Positions 33,900 through 45,108 of a stretch of DNA of 64,000 bases are shown one piece after another (position 1 is the stretch's first letter; each line of letters starts with the position of its first letter). The translations under genes were made by a program, and so were the position numbers. The stretch is from the NCBI RefSeq assembly GCF_020509005.1, contig NC_063019.1, positions 4,154,001 through 4,218,000 of the forward strand. Reading direction: 5' to 3'. A model generated the notes under the pieces. That model saw nothing but the letters and a program-made list of their open reading frames with translations. It had not been told where the DNA came from and did no database searches. This DNA comes from Fulvia fulva. Its lineage: Eukaryota > Ascomycota > Dothideomycetes > Mycosphaerellales > Mycosphaerellaceae.

Positions 33900-36800
33900 G
33901 ATGAAGAAGTGGACTACTAGGGCGTTTCTTAACGCGCGTAGGGGATGTACGCGCACCGGCCTAGGGCTAAGTGCTTCTACATCATGCCCACTAGGCGTGA
34001 GAGCGACGGCGGAGAGCTTAAGCTAAGTGCAATGGCTGCTGATGATCTGGACCAATTCTTGAACAAGCAGTTCAATCACAACCCGAAGGAGAAGTTGCCG
34101 CCAATGTACCACGATATTGCGGACGCTTTCTTAGCTAAGGATCATAAAGGACTCCCACCTCACCGACTAGGCGTAGATCATGAGATTCACATTAAGCCTA
34201 ATAGTCTATAAGAGCCACTATACCGCAAGCCCTACGGCCTAGCTAAGAAGGAGAACGAGGCAGTTAAGAAATAGCTAGACGAGTAAACATCTGAAGGGAA
34301 GGTACGGAAAGCAGGGCAAAAGACGAACCAGTCTCCTACACCAGTGCTAGTGGTACGTAAGCCTAGAGGTAGGCTGCGTGTTTGTATCGACTATAGAGGA
34401 TTGAATACGATCACTATTAAGAACCGGTATCCGATTCCCTTGATATAAGAGACGCTTAACCGTATGTACGGCAAGAAGTACTTTATAAAGCTGGACATTG
34501 TAGCAGCCTTTAACAAGTTACGGATAGCTGAAGGGCACGAGTGGTTGATAGCGTTTGCGACACGATACGGCATCTACGAGTGTCTAGTGTTGCCATTCGG
34601 CTTGTGTAACGGACTAGCATCGTTCTAATTATACATCAATAAGGTCTTGTAAGAACACCTAGACGACTTTGTGTCGGCCTACCTAGATGACGTACTTATC
34701 TTTAGTGACACCTTGGAGGAGCATATTGAACACGTACGGAAGGTTCTCACCAAGCTACGCGATGTAGGACTTATAGTGGACATCGACAAAAGCGAATTCT
34801 ACTAACAGAAGGTGAAGTATCTTAGGCTAATCATAACCCCTGACGGCATCGAGATGGACCCCGAGAAACTCGAATGTATTCAGACATAGGAAGCTCCTAA
34901 GAACCTGAAGGATGTCTAGGCCTTCCTTAGATTTACTAACTTCTATAGGCGATTTATCGAAGCATTTTCGCGCATAGCTGCTCCTCTTACAAACCTGACC
35001 AAGTCGGACGGACCAAGCAATCACAAGAACAGAAGGATTCAATAGTCACTAGATTGCTAACGAGCCTTTGACAATTTGAAAGCTGCGTTTAGCAAAGCCG
35101 GTATACTCGTACATTACGTGCTAGGTAGGGAAACAGTAATAGAGACAGATTCTTCAGATTTTGTGAACGCCGGCGTGCTTTCGCGGTATGACGAGAATGG
35201 TGTACTACATCCTGTAGCCTTCTACTCGAAGAAGTTGAGTCTATAGGAGTGCAATTATGAAATCTATAATAAGGAACTGTTAGCCATCATCAAGGCTTTT
35301 GAGGAATAGAGACCCGAGCTCGCCTACGAGGCAGATGATAAGGACTTATAGCTAGTCAAGATTTACACCGACTATAAGAACCTAGAATACTTCATAACGA
35401 CAAAGCAGCTAAATCGGCGACAAGCGCGTTAGGCTGAGTTCTTGTCACAGTTCAACTTCAAGATAATATACCGTCTAGGACTTTAAGGTACAAAGCTAGA
35501 CAGCCTGACGAGACGTAGCTAGGACCTTCCGTAGGGGGTGGACGACCCTCGGAACTAGCATCAGCATTAGACATTGCTGCCTCCTAAGCGATTCCTTAAG
35601 ATCGCCTTACTATAGGCAACAGTAGAAGATACGCCGGAAGAAGAGGAACTAGTACCGCTAAACCCTAAAGCTAAAGAGTTTATGCCTACAGAACGAGATG
35701 CGCCTACTAAACAACCGGCGACGCGTAAAAGTTAGCGGGAAGCCGAACTCGAGTATCGAATGTCGACGGCGTACGTAACCGATAACGAGCTTAAGACCGC
35801 GATTAAGGACCTATAGAAAGACCGTACTCCTACACTACTATAGAGAGCGAAGATTCACCTAGCACACTGTAAAGTAGATAGCGACCTGCTATATGTTCGA
35901 AACTAATACGACGGCTAGAGCTTATAGGTACCAAATGACTAAGCTTTACAGACTAGGATAATCAAGATAAACTATAACGCTCTAGTAGCAGGCCATCCAG
36001 GACGAGCTCGCACTTATAAACTCGTAGCACGTGAATTCTACTGGCCTAGATTAGCGAGATCCGTGCGTAGATACACCGCGAATTACCGCACCTACCGCAC
36101 AACAAAATCTCTACACTCCTAGCCACTAGGATTACTACAGCCACTTCCTGTTCCAGATCGGCCTTAGAAACACATTGTAGTCGACTTCGTTATCGGACTC
36201 CTAGATAGCACTCTTGACGGTATAGTCTATAACAACATTATAACCGTTACTAACAGGCTTACTAAGGAAGTCGAGCTGATCCCTATTAGCGCAATGACAG
36301 CATAGAATGCGGCAAGGCTTTTCCTTAAACATATGTTCTGTCGGCGCGGGTTTCCTAACACTATTATATCAGACCGTAGCAAGTAGTAGGTTGCTACCTT
36401 CTAGAAGAAACTCTATAAGATGCTCCGTATAAATCGCAAGCTAAGTTCTTCGTATCACCTAGAAACTGATAGACAGTCAGAACGCACTAACTAGGCGATA
36501 GAACAGTATCTCCGTATGTTTACTAACGAGGCATAGGATGACTAGGCAGAATAGCTATACCTTGCTTAGTTCGCGATCAACAATCACCTGTCTAAGACTA
36601 CTAGTATGTCGCCGTTCTACGCTACCTTAGGATACAACCCTAAGTTCATAGAGCGAGTTGACCTGATCGCGCGTCTAGTCGCTAGAGAGTTAGCGGGAAG
36701 CCGAACTCGAGTATCGAATGTCGACGGCGTACGTAACCGATAACGAGCTTAAGACCGCGATTAAGGACCTATAGAAAGACCGCACTCCTACACTGCTATA

Positions 36801-38770
36801 GAGAGCGAAGATTCACCTAGCACACTACAAAGTAGATAGCGACCTGCTATATATTCGAAACCAATACGACGGCTAGAGCTTATAGGTACTAAATGACCAA
36901 GCTTTATAGACTAGGATAATCAAGATAAACTATAACGCTCTAGTAGTAGGCTATCTAGGACGAGCTCGCACTTATGAACTCGTAGTACGTGAATTCTACT
37001 AGCCTAGATTAGCGAGATCCGTGCGTAGATATACCGCGAATTGCCGCACCTACCGTATAACAAAATCTCTACACTCCTAGCCACTAGGATTACTACAGCC
37101 ACTTCCTGTTCTAGATCGGCCTTAGAAACACATTGTAGTCGACTTCGTTATCGGACTCCTAGACAGTACTCTTGACGGCATAGTCTATAACAACATTATG
37201 ACCGTTACTAATAGGCTTACTAAGGAAGTCGAGCTGATCCCTATTAGCGCAATAATAGCACAGAATGCGGCAAGGCTTTTCCTTAAACATGTGTTCTGTC
37301 GGCGCGGGTTTCCTAACACTATTATATTAGACCGTAGTAAGTAGTAGGTTGCTACCTTCTAGAAGAAACTCTATAAGATGCTCCGTACAAATCGCAAGCT
37401 AAGTTCTTCGTATCACCTAGAAACTGATAGACAGTCAGAACGTACTAACTAGGCGATAGAACAGTATCTCCGTATATTCACTAACGAGGCATAGGATGAC
37501 TAGGCAGAATGGCTGTGCCTTGCTCAGTTCGCGATCAACAATCACCTGTCTAAGACTACTAGTGTGTCGCCGTTCTACGCTACCTTAGGATACAACCCTG
37601 AGTTTATAGAGCGAGTTGACCTAAACGCTAGAAAGGAGGGAGGACTAACTACTCTCTAGCGACTAGATACGCGATTAGTAGAAACCTTTATACGTCGAAT
37701 TTGCGAGCTTCACAAACACCTTCAAGAGAATATACGAATGTTACAAGCTCTCTAAGCAGAGGCAGCAAACCGCTACCGAAGCATTCCTCTAGACTACAAG
37801 GTGGGTGATTAGGTGTATCTTAGCACCAAGAACATCCGCACGACTCGACTATCTAAGAAGCTAGACAGGAGATATGCCGGCCCTTACTAGATCACGGAAG
37901 TTATGCCGGCTAGACTCTCTTATCGACTGAAACTATTAGACGCTCTAGTAGGACTTAATAACTGCTTCTACACCTCACTACTATAACGAGCCGACTACCC
38001 CGATTTCCTACTACTTGAAGGGCAGCATCTGGCGCCGCCACCACCGATAACTATCGAACCTAACACTACCGAGGCTAATGTAGCAGCCGATATAGTAGCA
38101 GCACCTACGTATATATACGAGGTAGAAAAGATCCTTAACATGTACACCCGTAAGCGGGTAGGCAAGGTGAAGAAGGGGCACAAACGCAAAGTAGATACAT
38201 AGTACAAGGTGAAATGGGCTGGATATTAGAACGAGGAGGATAGTAAGACCTAGTAACCTATAGAGGATATGCTTAAACACGTAGCCGCCGCTATTATAGA
38301 CTTTCACTATAACCGGCCGGAGTTGTCTACGCCTATAGGCTTCGTAGCTCCATCTAACTAGTCCCTACTAGCTACTAAGATACTCGGGCTCAACTCGATT
38401 AGGGTCATTCCGAAAGACACCGTCACGAATAAGTCGCCTCGAGCCTTGCCTCTAATAGAATCTGCTCCGTATATATTCGATACTCGAGTGGAGCCTATAG
38501 AGCCTATAATGATACCTAACCTTGGTTATAAGGATTATACGCGAGTGCGAGCCGAAGACAGACTTAGATCTAGGGCAAGCTAGCTAACTAGGCAACATGT
38601 TTCTCGAAGGAAGCCGGTCGAGGATGGTCTTAATAGAGCGAATGCGATGTTATCGGATGACGACAGGGCACTAGAGGATGATTCGGCGTTCGCGCGATTA
38701 TAGAGCTCGATAGGCAAGTAGCCTTATAAGGTAAATAACGCTTAGAGGACTGAGGCGTGTTTTGGGAGGG
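33900..38770 (+). pseudogene. Element A2 pol remnant: RT, RNase H, duplicated integrase, chromodomain
   Basis: RT core [20 protein letters not shown] at about 34,371-34,430; catalytic YLDD intact at 34680-34691 ([11 protein letters not shown]); thumb region [10 protein letters not shown]; RNase H with TDSSDF and NYEIYNKELLAIIKAFEE at about 35,140-35,310; integrase from about 35,980 (GHPGRARTYKLVAREFYWPR; DFVIGLLDS; a DRQSER block). A chromodomain lies at about 38,110-38,280 (YIYEVEKILNMYTRKR, then YKVKWAGY). Numerous TAG/TAA stops. The integrase region occurs twice in tandem. Confidence 0.88.
35731..37646 (+). repeat. Tandem duplication of 958 bp in A2 pol (integrase)
   Basis: The block starting GTTAGCGGGAAGCCGAACTC at 35731 starts again at 36689 and repeats through the integrase up to ATAGAGCGAGTTGACCT (about 36,665 and 37,622). 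A linker of about 22 nt without a counterpart at the end of the second copy joins the units. Differences between units are mostly C/T and G/A. Confidence 0.9.
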
Positions 38771-38777
38771 GGGGTAC

Positions 38778-38934
38778 TGTCACGGGTAGCCCGCGACCCC
38801 TCACTATAGCTACGTCGGCCCGGCTGAACCGCGGACCTTCTGCATTAGGTTAGCGCGGCTTGGCTTTGCTTTATAACTTCGCCGCGCCTCGCGCTCCTCT
38901 TTCGTAGCTTCGTAGAACAACAACTATCTTATTC
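38778..38934 (+). repeat. 3' LTR of A2, first part
   Basis: 157 bp starting TGTCACGGGTAGCCCGCGAC after a G-rich polypurine tract. It breaks at the TATTC target copy (38930-38934) of element B; the remaining 27 bp are at 45077-45103. Confidence 0.92.
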
Positions 38935-39377
38935 TGTCATAGTCTCCCCACAGAGTGTACAGAAGGTGGGGACAGAAGAGCCTTAGAGCGCTCAGAAGTC
39001 GTTAAGAAGTGACAGTCTAGCTTAGTATGTGAGCGCCAAGAATCACATGCCCCGTAACATTCACTACGGGACCCAGCCCTCCAAATTCACCCCTCTACCA
39101 AACCTTGAAGCACGTAGAAGACTCGGAACGTAGGGCAGGTTGGAATAAGGTTTTGAGCAAAGCTACTGAGCGCGGCTTCGCACGGGTTAGCCCTGTTAAT
39201 ACGGGGACACGTACTCGCGAGGGTCGCGTATAAATATCTGGCCTTCCCTAGGCCTCTCTTGCTTTCTTCGTCTTTTGTTTTGTGTAGCAATCATACCATA
39301 CCCTTTTGTATCTGCACTTCGTACCTGCATTCTCGCTTTCACCCTTACATCTTATAGGCTAGGCTCTCGCCCTAACA
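38935..39377 (+). repeat. 5' LTR of element B
   Basis: TATAAATA at 39229-39236; probable transcript start GTCTTTTGT at 39270-39278. 2 nt after the LTR, ATAAAAGAC (39380-39388) is complementary to it except at one position that fits a CA-to-TA change. Differs from the 3' LTR at 17 sites, all transitions. Confidence 0.92.
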
Positions 39378-39429
39378 TCATAAAAGACTAACAAACCGTC
39401 AACCACTCGAGTCATCCTTATAGGTGACC

Positions 39430-40600
39430 ACGCTACCGATAGAGGTGTCAACCTCGACAACCAAGACACTCTATTCCACTTCAGTGAGTGGACTGACATC
39501 CCCTTCTCGAACGCCGCTACCTTCGGTGCCTAGGTAAACGCTAACCCCGACACCGCCTACGCTCTTATCAACCGCACCGTCTCCTCTTTCCGCGAGACCG
39601 CCCAGCAGGTCGAGCAAGTAAACAACCAAGCAACATACCTTCAAGGTATTATGAACACCTTCTAGAACCTCGCCCCGTACGCCGACGACAACCGCCGCTA
39701 GCACTTCTCTAAGAAGGTTAACGACCCAGACGAGTTCGACGGCAACAAGAGCAAGTTTGAGGCATTTGAGACACAGCTCACCATCAAGCTGTTGGCTAAT
39801 GCCGACCACTTTCCGCAAGAGAAAGACAAAGTCACGTACGTCTTCTCCCTCCTTCGGGGAGACGCCGCGGCTTAGGTACAACACTATATCGACAACGCCA
39901 CGCAGACTATCGGCTGCCCGGACGTCCTCACCTTGATACAGGACCTCCGTGCTGCCTTTGGTGATCTAGACCGTAGAGCCACCGCCTAGAACGCCATCCA
40001 CAACCTCCTCTAGAAGAACAAGAGCTTCGCCGAGTACCTCGCGGCCTTCAACCGCGACATCGGGTTTACCGGCTACAACGAAGAGACCAAGAAGAGCACT
40101 CTCCGCCGTGGTTTGTTAGCAGAGCTTCTTCGAGCCCTCGAAGACAAGGACGTTGGTGCTATAAGCTTCCGTGAGCTCGTCGAGACCTACTAGCGCCTCG
40201 ACTCTAACATGAAACACACCGCCTCTCTCCTCGCTTCCCGTTCTTAAGGTCGTCAGCCTCGTGGTCCCGGAAGCTACTTCGCTGCTCTACTAGGCGCCGC
40301 CGCTCCTACGGCTCTCCCTCCCGTCTCTATAGGTGACGCTATAGATCTCAGCGCTAGTGCCGCCGTCCCTCGAGTCTAGGGCCTCGTCAACGGTAAGCTT
40401 ACTCCCGAAGAGAAGCTTCGCCGTCGCCAGGCCGGACTCTGCACCTACTACGGCGGTCCAGGCCACATCGTAGCTAACTGTCCGCAGCTCGCTGCCCGTA
40501 ACGCCCGCAACCCGGTTCGCGGCGCTGTCGGCGCTATCGAGCCTACTCCTACTGCTCCCGCTGAGCAGGAAAAAGCCTAGGTCTTCCTCATCGACGCGAT
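39430..40600 (+). pseudogene. Element B gag remnant
   Basis: The frame encodes a capsid-like domain (KKVNDPDEFDGNKSKFEAFE, then LTIKLLANADHFPQEKDKV) and a zinc knuckle at about 40,438-40,485 reading CTYYGGPGHIVANC, where the second Cys is now Tyr (TGC to TAC). Several TAG codons at former Gln/Trp positions. Role: RNA-packaging structural protein of the retrotransposon particle. Confidence 0.82.
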
Positions 40601-40619
40601 GAAGACTAAGAACAACGTT

Positions 40620-43600
40620 TACCGAAAGTGAAGAGAGGAAAGAAGTTGAGGATCAATACAGCACAGCTAGACCTGTACGACGAGACGGGCAAGGACCACG
40701 CTTATAAACCGTTCGTCACGAATGTAAATATCGGCTCAAAGAACCTCTCTTCTTCCAATCTCACTCTTATGGACACTGGCGCACTAGGCGAGTCTTTTAT
40801 AGACTATAAACTCGCGACCTCTCTTAACCTCGAACCCTAGGAACTTAAGTACCCTCGCACCCTTGAACTCTTTGACGGCACGGAGACTACCACTAGTAAG
40901 ATTACTTATGTTGTACACACGTCAATCACCCTCGGAGGCAAGCGTATGTCGATCACCAGCTTCCTTACGTCCCTACCGCATCAGAAGTTTATCCTCGGCC
41001 TCCCCTAGTTCAGACGACACCGACCTATCATCGACTGGACTTCCCTTACTGTCAGCTTCCCTCCAGAAGTTCCTCCGGCACCTCCGCCTTCTCCGCCGCC
41101 TTAGCGCGGTCCTGAGTATACCAAGATCTTCTAGGTGAACGCCGCTGCCTTCACTACTGCTGCTAAGCAGCCCAAAGCTCAAGTCTTCCCCGCCTCTCTC
41201 CGCGATATCGACATCGCCCTCGAGAAGCTCGACAAGAAGCGTACACCTACCGACCCTGCTACGAAGGTCCCTCCTTAGGCACACCACATCCTCTACGTAT
41301 TCGATGCTAAAGCCGTAGACGAGCTGCCTCCTTATCGCCCTCACGACCACAAGATTGAGCTAGAAGAAGGTGCAGAGATACCGTTCGGACCGTTATATTC
41401 TATGTCCCGAGAAGAGCTTATCGTCCTCAAGAGATACCTCGAAGAGAACCTAAAGAAGGGGTTCATTCGAGCGAGCCGTTCTAGCGCTAGTAGTCCCGTC
41501 ATGTTCGTCAAGAAGCCCGGCGGTGGTCTACGCTTCTACGTAGACTACCGAGGCTTGAACGCTGTTACAAAGAAGAACCGCTACCTAATACCGTTAATTT
41601 AGGAGACGCTCGAGCGCCTCTCTAAGGCCAAGTACTTCACTAAGCTCGATGTCATCGCTACGTTCAATAAGTTACGAATGGCAGAAGGACACGAGTATCT
41701 CATAGCCTTCCGTACTCGCTACGGGCTGTTCGAGTCGCTCGTTATGCCCTTCGGCGTTTGTAACGGGCCTAGTACCTTCTAGAACTTTATTAACGACATC
41801 CTTCAGGAGTTCCTCGATTAGTTCTACACTGCCTACATCGACGACATCCTAGTCTATAGCGAGACTAAGGAGGAGCACCGCGAGCACGTCTATAAGGTCC
41901 TTTAGAAGCTCGTAGACGCCGGCTTGTAGCTCGATATCGACAAGTGCGAGTTTGAGAAGACCGAAGTCAAGTTCCTTAGTTTGATCATTACCGTAGACGG
42001 CATCAAGATAGACCAAGAGAAGATCGACGCTATCGTCGAATAGGATGCTCCTACGAACGTTAAAGAGGTCCAGGGTTTCCTAGGCTTTGCTAACTTCTAC
42101 CGCCGCTTCATCTACGCATTTTCGGGCGTAGTACGCCCTTTGACGAAGCTTACGCGCAAGGGTAAGAAGTTCGCCTAGACCGACGAATGCTAGGAGGCTT
42201 TTGACTTGCTTAAAGCGAAGTTTGTTAAGAACCCGCTTCTACAGCACTTCGATTTCGAACTGGAGACCCGTATAGAGACCGACGCATCCGACGGCGTAGT
42301 AGGCGGTGTCCTGCTACAACGCCGCTCGCCTGAATCCCCCTGGTTACCTGTCGCCTTCCTCTCTAAGAAGTTGACCGCCACGGAGTGTAACTACGAGATC
42401 TACGACAAGGAGCTTCTCGCCATCGTCAAAGCTTTCGAAGAGTGGCGCCCCGAGCTCGAAGGCTCTGCTATGCCCGTCTAAGTAAGCTCCGACTATAAGA
42501 ACCTCGTCTACTTTATAAAGAGCAAGCTGCTCAATCGTCGCCAGGCCCGCTAGAGCGAGTTCCTCTCCCGGTTCAACTTCGTGATCTCGTACACGCCCGG
42601 CAAGGCCAACTCGATAGCCGACGCCCTTACCCGCCGCCCTGGTGACTCTCCAGTTGATCGAAGAGGGGGCCGGCAAATCGCAGGGTAACAAGTTATTAAA
42701 GAGCACAACCTCTCTTCCGAGCTTCGAGAGTACCTATCGAACGGCCAGCCTACGCTCGCCGCTTCCTTTGCTACTCTCGTGCTCGCTCCTGCCTACCTTG
42801 ACGAGAGTGACGATGAATCCGAGCCTAAAGAATACGCCTCGGACGCTAAGGACTTGAACGACGATAAAGAGGGCTTAGTAACGACCGACGGCTTATCCGA
42901 ATCAGACTTTAAGGGGTTTGATAATGAGGAGCAGCCCGAAGGCATCATGGCACGAGTACGAACAGCGTACGATGCCGACATAGACGCCTAAGAGTTAGTT
43001 TAGGCCCTTAGATCTGGCGCGAGGACATTCCCGGGCTTCTCGCTGTCCGAGTGCGAGCTCTAGGAAGGTGTCGTCTACTTCCGTAAGAAGCTTTACGTAC
43101 CGCAGCCCGAAGGCTCTAATATCCGAGCTGAGATTCTTCAAATCATCCACGACTCCGCCTCTAGGGGTCACCTAGGCGTAGCTAAGACCCACAAGCTCCT
43201 CGCTAGGTGTTACTAGTGGCCGTATTCCTAGAAGGACGTCCGCCGCTACGTGCTGAACTACGCTACTTGCCGAAGAGCCAAAGCTAACCGCCACCGTCCC
43301 CACGGTCTCTTGTACCCTCTCCCGGCTCCTGATCGTCCGTAGAAGCACATCACTATAGACTTTATTACCGATCTTCCTTACGGCAAGACCTTCAGCGGCG
43401 TAAAAGTAAAGGCCCTTCTAGTGATCGTGGACCGTCACTCTAAGGACCGGTACATAATCCCGTACTAGAGCATGACCGTAAAGGAGACTGCTCGCTTGTT
43501 CTACGAATTCGTCTAGCGCCTTTAAGGCCTCCCGGATAGCATCACCTCTGACAGAGGCACCTAGTTCATCTCGCACTTCTGGAAGCGTCTGTGTGCTATC

Positions 43601-44610
43601 CTAGGCATCAAGCATAACCTCTCGACCAGTTTTCAGCTACAGACCGACGGCTAGACCGAAATTACGAACGCTATCCTCGAGCAGGTCCTTCGTTACTTCG
43701 TCGACTACTACTAGAAGGATTGGCCTCAGCATATCCCTACGGTGGAGTTCGCTACTCGTAACTAGGACTCGGAGACTACTGGCTACTCTCCCTTCTATAC
43801 TACGAGAGGTTACCACCCTCGTACAGGCATAGAACTAGAAGAACCTCTCCCGCCTACCGAAGACGCAAACGAGCAAGCAGCAGACAAGTTCGCTACTATG
43901 CTCTTACAGATCTATAAAGAAGTTCACGACGAGATGGTGTACGCACAAGTAATCTACGAGGATCAAGCCAATCGTCGTCGCCAGCCAGCTCCCGACTACT
44001 AAGTAGGCGATATGGTCTACCTTAACTCCAAGAACATTAAGACGGACCGCCCCTCCAAGAAGCTGAACTAGAAGAACCTAGGTCCTTTTGAGATCACCGA
44101 GCGTATCAGTTCACACGCCTACCGTCTAGCTCTTCCTACGAACATAAAGATCCACGACGTCTTCTATCCCGTACGCCTTCGGCCGTCGGCTAAGGACCTA
44201 TTCCCGAACCAAAACTAAGACATGCTAGGTCCTCCCGATGAAGTAGATGTCGACGAGCCTATTAACCTACCTTCTGACGACTATGCCGTCCGCAAGATCC
44301 GGGGAATCCGCGCAGAGCCCAACGACGTTGAAGGACTACCGCCGATCAAGTATGAAGTCGAATAGCAAGGTTGCCCTAAGTAGGATACCTTATAGGAACC
44401 TATCCAACATATTATCTTCAATCGTTAAGCAATCGAAGAATACCACGCCCGCGCAGACGGCCCAGAAGTCAACATCGGCAGGCTCTTCGAATCTGAGCTC
44501 TTCGACGGGGCTTACTAATAGTGTATCGACTATGACATCAGGCCTAGGCCTAGTACTAAAGCTGAACATCCTCGATATGTGGAACTACTACGGCTTCGTA
44601 GGAACTTAGC
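40620..44610 (+). pseudogene. Element B pol remnant: protease, RT, RNase H, integrase, chromodomain
   Basis: Protease active site reads LMDTGALG at about 40,768-40,791. [21 protein letters not shown] (about 41,530-41,586) and catalytic YIDD intact near 41,833. RNase H: DASDG near 42,280 and NYEIYDKELLAIVKAFEEW. Integrase: HLGVAKTHKLLA and the ITSDRGT block. A chromodomain (DDYAVRKIRGIRAEP, then IKYEVE) is at about 44,275-44,365. About two dozen TAG/TAA stops, nearly all explicable as CAG, CAA or TGG changes. Long open stretches remain. Confidence 0.88.
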
Positions 44611-44628
44611 TTTGTTCGGGGGGGCTAC

Positions 44629-45071
44629 TGTTATAGTCTCCCTACAGAGTGTATAGAAGGTGGGGACAGAAGAGCCTTAGAGCGCTCAGAAGTCGTCAAG
44701 AAGTGACAGTCTAGCTTAGTGTGTGAGCGCCAAGAATCACATGCCCCGCAACATTCACTACGGGACCCAGCCCTCCAAATTCACCCCTCTACTAAACCTT
44801 GAAGCACGTGGAAGACTCGGAACGTAGGGCAGGTTGGAATAAGGTTTTGAGCAAAGCTGCTAAGCGCGGCTTCGCACGGGTTAGCCCTATTAATGCGGGG
44901 ACACGTACTCGCGAGGGTCGCGTATAAATATCTGGCCTTCCCTAGGCCTCTCTTGCTTTCTTCGTCTTTTGTTTTGTGTAGCAATCATACCATACCCTTT
45001 TGCATCTGCACTTCGCACCTATATTCTCGCTTTCACCCTTATATCTTATAGGCTAGGCTCTCGCCCTAACA
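44629..45071 (+). repeat. 3' LTR of element B
   Basis: 443 bp, same length as the 5' LTR, after the polypurine tract CGGGGGGGCTAC. TATAAATA at 44923-44930. Confidence 0.93.
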
Positions 45072-45076
45072 CATTC

Positions 45077-45103
45077 GGACCCTATAGTACGCGCGCCCTT
45101 ATA
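45077..45103 (+). repeat. 3' LTR of A2, last 27 bp
   Basis: GGACCCTATAGTACGCGCGC followed by CCTTATA, matching the end of the A 5' LTR. Follows the second target copy CATTC (45072-45076) of element B. Confidence 0.9.
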
Positions 45104-45108
45104 ACGTC

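Larger units (their letters stand above)
38935..45071 (+). mobile_element. Ty3/gypsy chromovirus B, complete (6,137 bp)
   Basis: LTRs of 443 bp at 38935-39377 and 44629-45071, beginning TGT and ending CTAACA, flanked by the 5-bp target copies TATTC (38930-38934) and CATTC (45072-45076), which differ by one C-to-T. Order inside: gag with zinc knuckle, protease, RT, RNase H, integrase, chromodomain. It is the least mutated gypsy element here and the last to insert. Confidence 0.94.
30782..45103 (+). mobile_element. Ty3/gypsy chromovirus A, copy 2 (A2), complete, with element B in its 3' LTR
   Basis: Flanked by a perfect 5-bp target duplication ACGTC (30777-30781 and 45104-45108). The 5' LTR is 30782-30965 (184 bp). 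The 3' LTR starts at 38778, is interrupted by B at 38934/38935, and resumes at 45077-45103; joined, it is again 184 bp. The interior carries gag, protease, RT, RNase H, a duplicated integrase block and a chromodomain. Without B it is about 8.2 kb. RIP is moderate, clearly less than in A1 or C. Confidence 0.93.

Noticed and set aside
38011..38307. Hydrophobic minus-strand frames resembling membrane proteins
   Set aside because: Antisense to the A2 chromodomain region; hydrophobicity is a by-product of TpA-rich sequence.
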